64,000 nt of DNA, taken from NCBI GenBank assembly GCA_030280995.1, contig JASXTE010000001.1:27314106-27378105 (forward strand). Reading direction: 5' to 3'. Shown here piece by piece: positions 22,347-32,935 of this stretch. How positions within the stretch are numbered: the first letter of the stretch is position 1; every line of letters starts with the position of its first letter. The position numbers and the translations under genes are program-made. The stretch is from Hemileia vastatrix (lineage: Eukaryota > Basidiomycota > Pucciniomycetes > Pucciniales > Zaghouaniaceae). A model generated the notes under the pieces. It was not told where the DNA came from, ran no database searches, and saw nothing but the letters and a program-made list of their open reading frames with translations.

Positions 22347-23519
22347 TTAAGCACTCCTGGTGCCCCTAGAATAAAACCACTTGAGTTGGTCAGAAGCTAC
22401 CTTCTTCTTCAATTAGTTACCATCCAACTCCTTTAAAACATATGAGCTGCCAGAAACCTGTTCCTTGACTAAATATGGTCCATTCCACCTATCAGCAAAA
22501 ATCTTCCCCCATTGACTTTCAAAAATTCTATTTTACACTGAAACCATATCTCCAGCTTTCAAAGGTTTTCTGAGCCTATTAGCTAACTGATTATCCCAAT
22601 ATCTAACTGACTTATTTTGAATTTTCATCTTTTTAGAATATTCCTTCTCTAAATTCACTTCTTTCTTTCCTAACTGAACCATTCTAATACATAATAATTC
22701 TTCATTATATATGACTGTATCCCAGTCTACTCCAAGATATGATTCAGTCTCTATATCAACTGGTAAAACTGCTTTTTGACCAAAAAAAGTTTGTATGGTG
22801 AATATCCAGTCATCCTTTTGGCAGTAATTCTGTTAGCAAAAAATACTAATGGTAAATAGTGCCTCCACTTTTCAGCACTTGCTCCACATACTTTAACTAA
22901 AGCATCCTTTATAACTTGATGCCCTCTTTCTACCATTCTTTCAGCTTTAGGATAATATAGGTTGCTACCATAAACTTTTTTCCAACTCTTGATATAGCTT
23001 CTCTAAACTCTTTCTTGAATTAAGGACCTTCATCTACAGTCACCAATTTCATTAAACAATATCTATACAGCCAATCCTTCCTCAAAATATCTGCCACATT
23101 TTTGGAATTTAAATAAATAAGAGGTGCTTCCTCCACCCAACCAGATAAATCATCTCTGACTACAATTAAATATTCATATCTTCCCTCTTTAATATGAACA
23201 GCATCCAAAATAACCCTACTAAAAAGTTAGTTTTCTCTGGTTTCATTTCCAGGTTCTTTTGGCCTTAAATAACTCCTTTGTTGAAATTCTTCACATGAAT
23301 GAACCCATTGTTTAACAGCCAACTTCATTCCAGGCCAACAACATCTATCAGAAATTTTTTCCATATGACTCTCTAATATCTCTATTCCCAAGATCTTCAT
23401 GCAGTAATCTCATGACCAACTCTTGCCCTTTCTTCTGAGTAATTACTACTTGAGTATTTAGATACATCATTTTCATCAATATTCTACCAGATAGATAAAA
23501 TTCTGGTGTAGAAATACTC
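22347..23519 (-). pseudogene. Ty3/Gypsy integrase (family F4), truncated and frame-broken
   Basis: Read on the minus strand from about 23519 to the stop at 22347. It starts in the pre-integrase region (LVMRLLHEDLGNRDIRESY), then a zinc-binding-like stretch with two Cys. The catalytic core follows: first Asp in ILDAVHIKEGRYEYLIVVRD, second in VTVDEGPQFKKEF, Glu region near WVERGHQVIKDALVKVCG. After PLVFFANRITAKRMTGYSPY comes a GPY-type module (WNGPYLVKEQVSGSSYVLKE) and the end, QLKWFYSRGTRSA. At least four frame breaks. The upstream RT part is missing because the F3 LTR begins at 23520. The integrase style differs from F1 and F2, so I treat it as a separate family. Confidence 0.75.
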
Positions 23520-25508
23520 TTACAATCACCTTTCTGTAAGCAGAATCCAAGGGAGTTTGATAAACGGAAGAAAACCCTGTCCTTTAAATAGAATAAGAGT
23601 TCACAATTAACCAAGCTTAAAGGTCTACATGATAAAGAAAGACCAGTTGACTATTTGAAAATAACGGTGTAGACAATTGTATAGTACTAGCTATAGGCCT
23701 TGAAAAAGGGAGTTGGAGTAAAACTGGAGAGAAAAATCCCTGTCCCTTTGAGAAATACCAGGTGAGATTTATTTGCTACAGCAAATTAGAGACTTTTACT
23801 ATACCACTTCCAACACACTTCTTGAATGCTTTACAAGTCAATACAGTAGCCAATAGCAGACCACTGAGAACCAAAGAACCAGAAACCAGAAATGCAGGAA
23901 GATCCACACCAGAAAACCAAAACACTGTGCACTTGTTGCACAGAAAACAGCAATAATACTTGATGCAGGTTGCAAAGCTAAACCAGGGAAATCAGTTGCC
24001 AAAGTTGAGTTAAAGGAAGAACTAACCTTGCAACAAACACAGCCAATTGTGGCCAAAAAACAGTGAAAACTGAATGAGAACAATGATATCACCTCTGGAT
24101 GTTTGTATGATAATTAAAGTTGCCCCAAACTGTCTTATTTAGTATGTACACACAGACCACCACCTACAAAATCTATGCACAGCAATGAATTTGGTGCTTT
24201 TGGCAGCCAAATTGAATAAAAAACCTCTAGAAGCGCTCCCCAGCCTTCTATAACCAAGGCGGGAGGCCCGCCTAGAAGCAGCCAGACCTCCCTGAAGCCA
24301 CAAAACCACCAAAAACCTCCAATAAAGCCCAAAATACTTAGAAAAATCCACTATGACTACTAAAACCCTTAAAACACAAAATTAAGCTATGACAACTTTG
24401 GGACATAAAATATAGAACCAAATTAGCTCTACTTAATGGTACTAAGCACTTAACCCTAAGACATAAGTTTAGCTCGTAAAACACAAAAAACAAAATTAAA
24501 CAGCTATCTTTTAGAAATGAAAAATGAGCAAATGACCCCTTAAAACTTAGAATATGAAAAATTTCATCAGGACATAAAATATAGAAAAAAACCAGGGCTA
24601 TCCAATGGTAGTATTCACAAAACCCATAGTCCCAATATTCACCAAATAAAACCAGAAAAACACCCAATAATTCAACCAATGTCAATTAAGACATACCAAA
24701 ACAGCACCAAACAGACCAACAAAGGCCTCTGCCAATGTTGGAAGACCACAGAAGTTTTGAGCTGTAGAATCAATGTTCTTTTACTTTAGATGAAGAAGAT
24801 ACAACAGTAAAGCTGTACCAGAAAAGTTATTTTAGTGATTGAATATTTATATTTTTATGAAGTTTTTATTTTTGTGAAAAAGTGTTAAATTCATGTCCCT
24901 GAAGATGAGACCTTTACAATGATACCCTATAAGTATATTTAAATTTGTTAAGGAATAATTTTAATGTAATTTTATGAAACATTATATAAAGTGTTATTTT
25001 TATAAGGGTATTACAAATTTAATAATTGTTATTATGTGTTGTTGTAGTTAATGATAAGGTTCTCTGATTGTATGATAAGATTTTTTGATTATGAGTCTAC
25101 AACTTTATATGCATATTAAGGTCATGTTCCCTATTTTCCCAGCCCAGAGCATCCTGGAGCTCATTTCGAGTATCCCAGAGTTTGTACAGAGCTCATCCGG
25201 ACATCCAGACTCAATTAGAACCTTAAAACTTTAACAAAAAATCTAGAAAGATTATAGATGATAGAGGTACTTCCCCTGTACATTTACAGCTAATTTTTGT
25301 AGTCTTCACAGCCCTATTCATCTAATTAAAAAGCATCAAAGTTAAGTAAATTATAAAAATCAAAGATAATCAAAAAAATTTATAAAATTATTAAATAAAA
25401 TAGAAAAATAGTATAAATTCATTAAAAAATTTCAAAGTTTCCTGAGACTCTTGAATTTAATTTACATGTACTTTTAAGCCTATAATTGCATTTCTTGTCC
25501 ATTAAATA
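23520..25508 (-). repeat. LTR of Gypsy family F3, copy 2 (interrupted)
   Basis: Parallels 12518-13500: ttacaatcacctttctgtaa, gaaaaccctgtcctt, then after an internal insertion gttttgagctgtagaat and the run through agtcttcacagccctattca (25310). It interrupts the F4 integrase on the left. On the right it is cut at about 25508 by the left end of a Harbinger-type element (GGGGGTCTC), so the TGTGGAAGCC end is missing. Confidence 0.6.
23666..24754. mobile_element. 1.1-kb insertion inside the F3 LTR, possible solo LTR
   Basis: Compared with copy 1 near 12665-12672 (gaaaattacagttttgag), this copy has about 1.09 kb between gaaaataacgg and agttttgagctg. The insert starts TGTAGACAATTG and ends GGAAGACCACA, consistent with TG...CA LTR termini, with ACGG/ACAG as a possible decayed target duplication. 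ORFs in it (24135-24351, 24338-24685, both minus) show no domain. A short GC-rich patch lies at 24225-24305. Confidence 0.45.
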
Positions 25509-25640
25509 GGGGGTCTCAAAAACTACCAAACAAACCTAGTGTGTTTCATTTGAAAAATGCCACACTAACATGCCATGAAACATGGCTGATTAGGTATTTG
25601 GGGTCTCAAAAATTGGGTAAAATATATCCTACTTTTAAAA
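25509..25640 (+). repeat. Left end of a Harbinger-type composite element (copy D)
   Basis: Begins GGGGGTCTCAAAAACTACC; a second copy of the tip, TTGGGGTCTCAAAAATTGGG, lies about 95 bp further in. This double-tip design matches composite A (tips at 2982 and 3094). The Myb/SANT-like gene follows at 25968. No matching right end was found in the window. Confidence 0.5.
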
Positions 25641-25967
25641 AATTTTCTTAACCACAATACTTCTGACAAGTACCCACATCCCCCAAATCAGCTCCGCATC
25701 ACCTTCCTTCTATCCTCACCCATATACTCCACATCACAACTCCTCTCCCCCAGTTCATTTCCAACCCAAATTTTTCTCTTTCACACCACATTAAGTCTAT
25801 TACATTTTATTCTGTTTTTTAGAAAATTTTCCTGCTCAAATTTATATACTCACAACTACTTATTTTTATTCAAGGAATCATAAATATCAAAAATCTTTTT
25901 TAGTTTCTCCTTTTCTTCACCAAAATGTTCTTTTTTCACTAATTTCTTTGTTTAGTGTTAATTTATC

Positions 25968-27198
25968 ATGCCTCACTCAAAATCTACTTCTCAAAAATTT
26001 ACTCAAATGAAAATTTCTGGCCTAAAGATGGTAATTAACTGGCTGAAAATTAAATCTTATTTTGATGCCTGTTTTGGCCATGCAAAGTCCACTCAATTGG
26101 GTTGTCCACCTGCATCAAAATTGAGTGGCTTTAGTCAAATGGAAGTGGAGTTGAAAACAAAAACTAAAGTTAAGATGGATTTGAAAACAAAGAAAATGAG
26201 AGAAAGTTTCAAAAACTATCAAAAAAATTACAAGAAAGCAAATATGGCTTCTTCAACTGGGTTTGGAGTTACTGAAGATGATGAAAAGCATGGAATCACA
26301 TCTGTTTCTGAAAAGATCAACTCTATGTGTTCTCTTTATGATCAAATGGACAAAATCTTTGGACAAAGGCCTGATGTCAGCTCCTTGCACATGAATCAAG
26401 GTCCAATAATTGCTGAGTCTCATATGAATAGTCAAGATTTACCTTTAGATCCTTTACTTGACTCTCCAGAATTTTAAGAAAATTTGTGTATTCTGACATT
26501 GAGTTTGATGAACCCATGGTGGTAAGACTAAATTACTTTTGCTATTATTTCTTCTTTTGTAGTGCTGATTTACTCCCCATGTATAAACCAGACCCAAGCC
26601 TCATCAAATAGAGAAATTTGTAATGAAGTATCTGTCAATGAATGAGTAGAAGATAAAGAATCAACCCCTCCTAGAAATAGACTCAAGAGAAAAGCTTCTG
26701 GTAGTTTTGGGGAAACTCAATCAATTTCAAAGGCTTCTTTTTCTGCTTATGGGGAGATTTTTGATAAACACAAACAAGGTTATATTTTTTATTTTTGTTT
26801 TAACCAAAGAATTTTTCATAATTTATTTCTCTAACTCTTAAAAGTTAAATTTTTTTCAGGAAAAGAACAAGTGCAAATTGTAATCACAAAGTTGGAGTCT
26901 CATGAAAAAACTGCAGAATGTCAAATACTTTTGAGGAAGGAAGAAGTAGTTTCATTCACAATAAAAGGAAGATTTTTTATATTTGGAGAGGAAGAAGGTT
27001 AGGATTCAAAGAGAGGATTATGAAAAATTAAAAAAAAATCAATTCAATTGGAAAATACTAAATTTCAGTTACAAGCAAATGAATTGAAAATGAAGCAAAT
27101 CAATGCTGAAAAATCAAGAAATCAAGCTTTTTTACTTGCCTGTGTTAATGCAAATATATTACATGGTTATATTAAAGAGTTTCTTTCTTTACTTAGTT
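25968..27198 (+). CDS. Myb/SANT-like DNA-binding accessory protein of Harbinger-type element (copy D)
   Basis: Exon 1 (25968-26477 open frame) encodes MPHSKSTSQKF, then a Myb/SANT-like region: VINWLKIKSYFDACFGHAKS, GCPPASKLSGF, KTKKMRESFKNYQKNYKKA, and SSTGFGVTEDDEKHG, MCSLYDQMDKIFGQRPDV. This is the style of the second protein of PIF/Harbinger elements, thought to bind element ends with the transposase. Two putative GT-AG introns follow (about 26522-26562 and 26778-26860). Later exons encode a basic, Ser-rich part (PPRNRLKRKASGSFG) and a Gln/Lys/Glu-rich probable coiled coil ending LACVNANILHGYIKEFLSLL near 27198. There are stops downstream (for example after 26640 and at 27000), so the 3' half is decayed. 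Of the copies here, this one best preserves the DNA-binding region. Confidence 0.7.
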
Positions 27199-27479
27199 AA
27201 AATTAAGTAAATATTAATACATATCTTTCTGACTTTCTTATGTAATATCAACATAAAATTCTTCCAAATATTTACATATCTCCCTACTTAGATTTTTAAA
27301 TTCTTCAAAAGAATTTTGTTTAAATAAACTACTTATATCTAATAATCCAGATCCTACTCTGTCAATCATACTCTCTATTTTTTCATCAATTTCATTTAAT
27401 TAACCTGCAATTTACTATATTATGGGGTCCAGACAACCAAATTATTTCTAAGTCAAAAAATTTATGTCAAATTTTTTTT

Positions 27480-27620
27480 AAAATACCCTCCCCTGCTATT
27501 CACCATAACAGGGGGTGGGGATCACCATTTTTTTCTATTTCAGCAAAAAAATTATGACAAAAAAATGGCAATACCCTCTCCCATGTTTTATTGAAGTAGG
27601 GGCATATATTGCCAAAACTT
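27480..27620 (-). repeat. Inverted C-run/G-run units of Harbinger-type composite (copy D)
   Basis: Minus-strand counterpart of the units 3' of the Tet-like genes: ggcaataccctctcccatgt, ttttattgaagtaggggc, and ataccctcccctgct with cagggggtggggatcacc. The orientation relative to the Myb/SANT-like gene is the same as in composites A and B, so a Tet-like gene would be expected further right, but none is present. Confidence 0.5.
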
Positions 27621-27920
27621 ATGTTCATTGCATAAAATAACATGTAAATAAGTCTTATAAGATAATTAACAAACCTAAATTGATGAAAATTCAAGTAAAA
27701 ATGTGATTGGAAATTGTTTTTGACTAAATTCAATGAAATCAAACATAAATGTATACATGAACCTCATGAAAAAAATAAATTTCCTCATGATTACTGTTAT
27801 ATGATACATGGCCTGATGGTTGATTAATTTAGGTAAGTAGAGTATCAAATATGAATTGTAAAATGTTAATTTTTGAAATAAAAATAAAATTTGACTACTT
27901 ATATTACACCTCATACTTAA

Positions 27921-28203
27921 TCAAAATTGGATGAAACTCACCAAAAAAGCTCTCCTCAAACTACTTGAAAGAAATAGTCCCAAAAATTGCCAAAAAAGAA
28001 TCCCAAAAGTTAAAAAAAAGAGCCCCAAAATTTTCCAAAAAGGAGTCCCAAAAGTATTCAAAAAGTTTCCCAAAAATTTCAAAAAAAGTGTCCTGAAAGT
28101 CTCCTGAAACCTCCAAAAAATTGCGAGAAAAGTGTCTAAAGGTTCCAGAAAAGTGGCAAAAAGTGCCCAAAAAAGTTCCAAAAATCATCCAAAAAAGTTC
28201 CAA
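27921..28203. repeat. Short degenerate tandem repeat (tcccaaaaattKccaaaaaa)
   Basis: About ten units of roughly 20-30 bp with the core cccaaaaatttcc / caaaaaagttcc. The Phe/Leu-rich minus-strand ORFs here are products of the repeat. The stretch 27640-27920 before it holds nothing recognisable. Confidence 0.6.
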
Positions 28204-28340
28204 AACAACTTAAAAACACTTTAAAATGCATTTAAAATGTTTCAGAATGGTTTCTAAAGGTTTAAAAGCACTTCGACTTGATTTAGTGAAAAAATAGACC
28301 TAAAATAGCCCAAAAACAACTAAAATTCACTGAGAAATAT

Positions 28341-28880
28341 TCAGGCTGAGTTCAAGTACAAAGTAGTTAAATAGCTTGAATAGTATGTTTTCTAGAAGAT
28401 TTTAATGGTCCTATATTAATACTGTAGTAAAAATCCAATAAGTTTTATAATATAACTCAATATAAGGGTCTCAGTAATTTTAATCTCACTAATTATAAAT
28501 GGGTTACAATCTTATAGTTGGAAGAAAAATATATGTAATAATTCAGATACTATTCAAAGAATTTTTAAGTGATATTTATATGTATTGTAATTTTATTTGT
28601 TATATATTTTATTATAATGATAAAGAATGCAGAAAGCAAGACCAAAAACCCCCTCCTTTTATACCCAATAATTCCTCCAATGAACCCCCATGATTTACCA
28701 GCTCTATAAATGGAGAATGACACATCATTCCAGCTAACACACCTTTCCAATAACATAAAGAGAGACTAATAACATAATTAGATTGATATTACCTGCCAAA
28801 CTCCTGCCATAATAGGGATAATCCATCAAAAATAAAGAATAAGCAAAAAAGAGAGTGTATGCGTGTAATACCTTAAAATA
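28341..28880 (+). repeat. LTR-like repeat 'L5', copy 1 (limits uncertain)
   Basis: Matches 61152-61690 over about 530 bp: caggctgagttcaagtacaa, gaatagtatgttttctagaa, aagaccaaaaaccccctcct, gagagtgtatgcgt. In the second copy the left end is TGTCAGGCTGAG, an LTR-like TG start. The right end is unknown because the second copy is truncated. No coding sequence. Confidence 0.5.
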
Positions 28881-29418
28881 AAAGATTAAAAAAACACTTA
28901 ATATTACAAAATATTATGGTGGATTCATAGTAGAAGTTATGGGGCTAATTATGACAATAAACTACATGAAATCCCCATTCAAAAATAACAGATATTGACT
29001 GAGAAACCACTAAAAACCCCAAAAAAGGGTGTGAGATGTGGGGTAACTACATGCAGTCCTTGGAAAGAACTTGCATGGGTAAATCCCTTACTAATATAGG
29101 CAAATTTAAGGGTGGAAGTCAATTAAAGGCACCAAGCTTGAGGCTGTTAATGAAATTAGTGCATATAATAAGGTCAATGCACCTATAATCAAATTAGGAC
29201 ACTAAATAAGCACCTGTTGCCTATTTTAGCATGTTTCGCCATAGTGGGCATAGAATGAGAGGTAATTATAGTATGAAAAAGCTAACTTTTCTAAAAATGA
29301 AGCTATTCACATTCGAAAAATGCATGCAGTATGTGGCCAGTACACAGAAGCCATTTCTGGCATAAAAAACACCAAATTTAAAAAGTGTTATTTTTATGCA
29401 TTTGTGTAGCCAAATCAA
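28881..29418. other. Non-coding stretch
   Basis: AT-rich with slightly higher GC around 29030-29130. I see no ORF, repeat partner or RNA structure; it may be the remainder of the L5 repeat. Confidence 0.4.
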
Positions 29419-29896
29419 TTTTCAGCCAGGCTACTAGACTTACCCTGTAAATAATTAACTATTTACTAGAGTAGAGCTATGCCTTTACCTCTTGTATTAT
29501 GAATTATACTTCTTTTATTAATTACTTATAATATTTTTAACTAATAGATAAGTAAAATGAAGTAAATATATAAATCTATTGTTCCCTTATATTTTTTATT
29601 CCTTGACAGTGTCCTCATGACAGCTGAAAAGTAGACTAAACTATAAAAATACTAAATATTACAATTGAATATTTTTATTTTACTTTGACATATACAGAAA
29701 AATTAAATAAATCAAATAATTAAAATTAAAATTGACATATACAGATAAATTCTGTATATGAGAACATTCTTTATAGAATACACTTAAATATTGGAAATTT
29801 CTATTTGTGGGAGTTTTCTCTCTCTGATACCCATGTATGTGGACTTATGTTTCAGTAGTTTCTCTCCTTTTTTCCTATATAAGGCCTCTCAATATG
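29419..29896 (+). repeat. F1 LTR fragment, plus orientation
   Basis: Starts ttTCAGCCAGGCTACTAGAC (TGT decayed) and includes TATATAAGGCCTCTC, equivalent to the F1 TATA region. It is cut at 29896 where a minus-oriented F1 LTR begins, so the old minus-strand F1 copy inserted into it. Confidence 0.75.
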
Positions 29897-30662
29897 TGTC
29901 AGGAAGGTCTCTTGGTCTAGAAGGTTGTAATGGAGCTTCAACAATGATGGTAGGTAGATTTTGAAGATTTCAAGGTCAAGGTACGTAGAGATGTATCTTT
30001 TGTTTAAATTACTAAATTTAAAAGGTAGAGTTTTATAATTATCATCATCACTAATGAATTAGAAAATATGTAATGTAAATACTAGAAACAATAGATAGTA
30101 GTAATAAATATTATTGGTTTGTAATAAATAAAATAATCTGTAAGTAAAGGATGATCTAGAACAGCCAAAAGGGGAGGCCTTATATAGGTAAAGGAGAGAG
30201 AAAGCACTGAGTTAAAATACTATATACAGGAGTATAAGAGAAGAAAATGAAAATTCCAGAATAAAATATTTCAAATATTAAGATTGTTCTATAAAGAATG
30301 TATTGAAATAATGTATTTACTGTATATGCCAAAACTAATTTATTTATTTAAAAATTTCTGTAAATGTCATTTTTAAATAAGTAATTTGAATTTTTATATA
30401 TATTTATTTTATTTTAATAATAATTTTTATTTCCTTTAACCTGTAATTGAGCACGGTGTTAGGAAATAAATAAAATAAGGGACATTTAATATTAATTTTA
30501 AATATTTACTAAATTTACTTTTTGTAACTAGTAAATTTATTAAAAGTAATTTTAAAGTAAATATATTATAATTAATAATTATATAAGAAATAAAAAAGGT
30601 GTGGCTTCATCCCAGTAAATAATTAATTATTTTACTGGGTAGGTCTAGCAGCCTGGCTGACA
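29897..30662 (-). repeat. 3' LTR of old minus-strand F1 Gypsy element
   Basis: On the minus strand it starts TGTCAGCCAGGCTGCTAGAC (at 30662) and ends at 29897 (plus-strand TGTCAGGAAGG...). It lies directly after the integrase stop region on the minus strand, as a 3' LTR should. The rest of that element is at 30663-31097 and 39778-46496, separated by the young F1 insertion. Confidence 0.8.
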
Positions 30663-30695
30663 CTCCCTCACTCTAAAAAAATAATAAAAAAAATG

Positions 30696-31097
30696 CTATG
30701 AATTCTTCTTTTTCTATTTCTTTAGTAGAGTAGGAAGATTAGATATATCTTTCCCCAGTATCCAAGAATCATATTCAGAATCTCAATAAGTATTCAGTAC
30801 CTTTTTCAGAAGTAACTATTCTGACATTTAAAATCTTATCAATTTCTGCTGTCTTAGTGATTTCAGTAGGGGTCTTCTTTGGTCTTCCCCTTCTTTTGGG
30901 AATTAAATCACTATTGGATGTGTAAGTTTTCAAAAGAGATATTGGAAAAACAGGATGTTTCTTTCATATGGATAATACAAGATAACTTCAACTGCAATAT
31001 CACTAGCCATTCTTCTGACAACAAATGGAACCACAAATGGGTCTTTTAATTTTTTATTACCTTTTAAATTGAAGTGGACTGTAGAAATCAGTACTTC
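30696..31097 (-). pseudogene. F1 integrase C-terminus with chromodomain-like tail (old minus copy, fragment)
   Basis: The minus strand encodes the end of the F1 integrase, ending with the stop at 30696-30698, including the GRPKKTP-like and SWI-like stretches seen at 38640-38958. Small indels break the frame. It is cut at 31097, one base before the young F1 LTR; the coding sequence continues at 39778 on the other side. Positions 31093-31097 (ACTTC) are the left target duplication of the young element. Confidence 0.8.
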
Positions 31098-31881
31098 TGT
31101 CAGCCAGGCTACTAGACTTACCTGGTAAAATAATTAATTATTTTACTGAGTTGAAGCCACGCTTTTCTTCCTAATAATAATTATTTATTTATTTACTTAA
31201 GCAGTACTTACAATTAACTAGAGTTAAGTACAATAAGTAGTATAAATAAAATGTCCCTTATAATTTTACTCCCTAACACCGTGCTCAAAAGTATATGTCA
31301 AAGGGAGTAAAATTTATAATAAATTTATAATATAAAAACTTTAAAACAATTATATTACCTCAGTGAGAGATCTGTAATCCCGTGAAAGTAATGTAATTGA
31401 TTATTTATTGTGTAATAATTGTGACAGTCCAAGGAATTCAAACTTTGTTGCTAATAAATTTGATGCCCTTGTTGACGTACTAATTTATTACTTTCTTATG
31501 TCATTTATGTACTCCTTTTTCTTGTCATTCTTTTATCTCACACTCACAGTAGACGGTGTAAACTCCTTACATTTTATTTTCTCATATTTTGCCTATAAAA
31601 GGCCTCTAATTTTGTGCTTTTCAAACCATTCTCTTATCACCTTACTTTATTATTACTATTTACAACACAATACTTATTTTTATATTTTATCACATTAGTA
31701 GTTACAAGAGCGTAATTCTAATCAATAAATTATATCAATATTTAAAACCTACCTCTTATATTTGAGTAACAAATCACTTAGATTAAGAAATACGTACCAA
31801 TTTTTGAGAGTTCATTTAAATCCTTAAAATCCTCATAGAAACTTCATACCAAATCTTCTAGACCAAAAGCGTACCTTGACA
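31098..31881 (+). repeat. 5' LTR of young F1 element
   Basis: 784 bp, TGTCAGCCAGGC to GCGTACCTTGACA. Contains the TATAAAAGG box (31594-31602). A 96-residue open frame (31408-31698) is conserved in both LTRs, but it is AT-driven and has no domain, so I do not call it a gene. Confidence 0.92.
31594..31602 (+). promoter_or_regulatory. Core promoter TATA box of young F1 element
   Basis: TATAAAAGG followed by CCTCT in the 5' LTR, conserved in all F1 LTRs. Expected to drive the full-length transcript with start some 30 bp downstream. Confidence 0.6.
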
Positions 31882-32060
31882 ATTGAGGGCTTTCCAAATT
31901 ATCGACGGCTCAAGGATATTTGAGGCGTAATCGAGGGGACCATTGGTTTGCGAGTACCTGTAAAGGACGAGAGAGCAAGAAAACGAAGAACGTCATATGT
32001 CACGTGACAAAAATTTTTGCTGCGAACGGGAATCGAACCATGCTCCAAAAATTAAGTTCA
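31882..32060 (+). other. Leader segment of unusual composition with antisense tRNA-like 3' end
   Basis: Directly inside the 5' LTR the sequence becomes much less AT-rich and CpG-containing (aattatcgacggctcaagg, gtaatcgagggg, gcgaacgg). At 32018-32039 the minus strand reads GGTTCGATTCCCGTTCGCAG followed by CA: a tRNA B-box, T-arm and acceptor-like end. The plus strand is thus antisense to a tRNA 3' end, as a primer-binding site would be. However, it lies about 137 bp inside the LTR and lacks the expected TGG. Confidence 0.5.
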
Positions 32061-32329
32061 TATACTGACTAAACGTTGTATATATCATGGTAATTATTGA
32101 TATTACTATTTTTGGGTTACTCTTCACTCTTCATTTGCTAAGTATTTCCTTTTACTCAGCACTCTGTAAGTGGCATTAATTTCCTCATTTTACAGGGGGA
32201 GGTTCCTGGTAATTGGTTTTTATTTTTATTATTATATTTTTTTATTTTTCCTGGTAGACCATAATAGAGCAATAAGGGTGCTTAGTCCCAGAGGTAATAA
32301 AATAATTATATTTTAATATTATTTATTAT

Positions 32330-32860
32330 AATTTTTCAGTTGACATTTGTCCTGATTAATTTAATTGTTCCAGTTGACAAATTGTCCTGACAATAATATT
32401 TTTAATTAATATATAATTAATATCTAATTACTTCAGTTGAATTTGAGTCCTGGTAATTCAATAAATATTTTAATTAATAAAACTCATATTTAAATATTTC
32501 AGTTGAAATTAAGTCCTGGTAATTAAGTGATCAGGCTTAATAAAATTTTAAAATAAAAATTTGTATTTAATTACTTCAGTTGACATTAAGTCCTGGTAGT
32601 TAAGTTATCAGTTTAATAAAATTTTGTTAAATTAATAAAGTTTCATATTTGATTACTTCAGTTGACAATAAGTCCTGGTAATAAATTAGTTGATTTAAAT
32701 CCTGAAAATAATTAATTAAAAATTATTAATAAAAATTCTAATTTATTTCTACAGTTGATTATATTATAATCCTGGTTTTAATTTTTTTTTATTAATAAAT
32801 TAATTTTATTTAAGTTGATTTTTATCCTGAAAAAAGATTTTTTTATTTATTTTATTTTAT
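32330..32860 (+). repeat. Leader tandem repeats (cagttgac..taagtcctggtaa)
   Basis: Eight degenerate units with the core cagttgacattaagtcctgg, at about 32338, 32372, 32434, 32498, 32577, 32659, 32753 and 32813, spaced 34-95 bp apart by AT-rich spacers. The old minus-strand copy retains equivalents (46340-46496). Possible roles are packaging or regulation of the genomic RNA; this is inferred only. Confidence 0.7.
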
Positions 32861-32935
32861 TTTTTTAATAAAAAATCTAAAATAAAGACTAATTAATCTT
32901 ATTGTCTCTTCTCTTCATTTCAGTAAAATCTTAAA

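Noticed and set aside
27921..28203. Two overlapping Phe/Trp/Gly-rich minus-strand ORFs
   Set aside because: Both are translations of a short tandem repeat in different frames.
31408..31698. 96-residue ORF repeated in both F1 LTRs (also 39303-39593)
   Set aside because: Identical only because the LTRs are recent duplicates; Phe/Tyr/Leu-rich, no domain, and not open in the other F1 LTRs.
32018..32039. Possible tRNA gene on the minus strand
   Set aside because: T-arm and acceptor-like end are present, but the 5' acceptor strand, D-arm and anticodon arm cannot be folded convincingly, so it is only tRNA-like.
32330..32860. Evenly spaced repeats suggesting a CRISPR-like array
   Set aside because: Repeats are degenerate, spacing varies from 34 to 95 bp, spacers are AT-rich filler, and the context is a eukaryotic retrotransposon leader.
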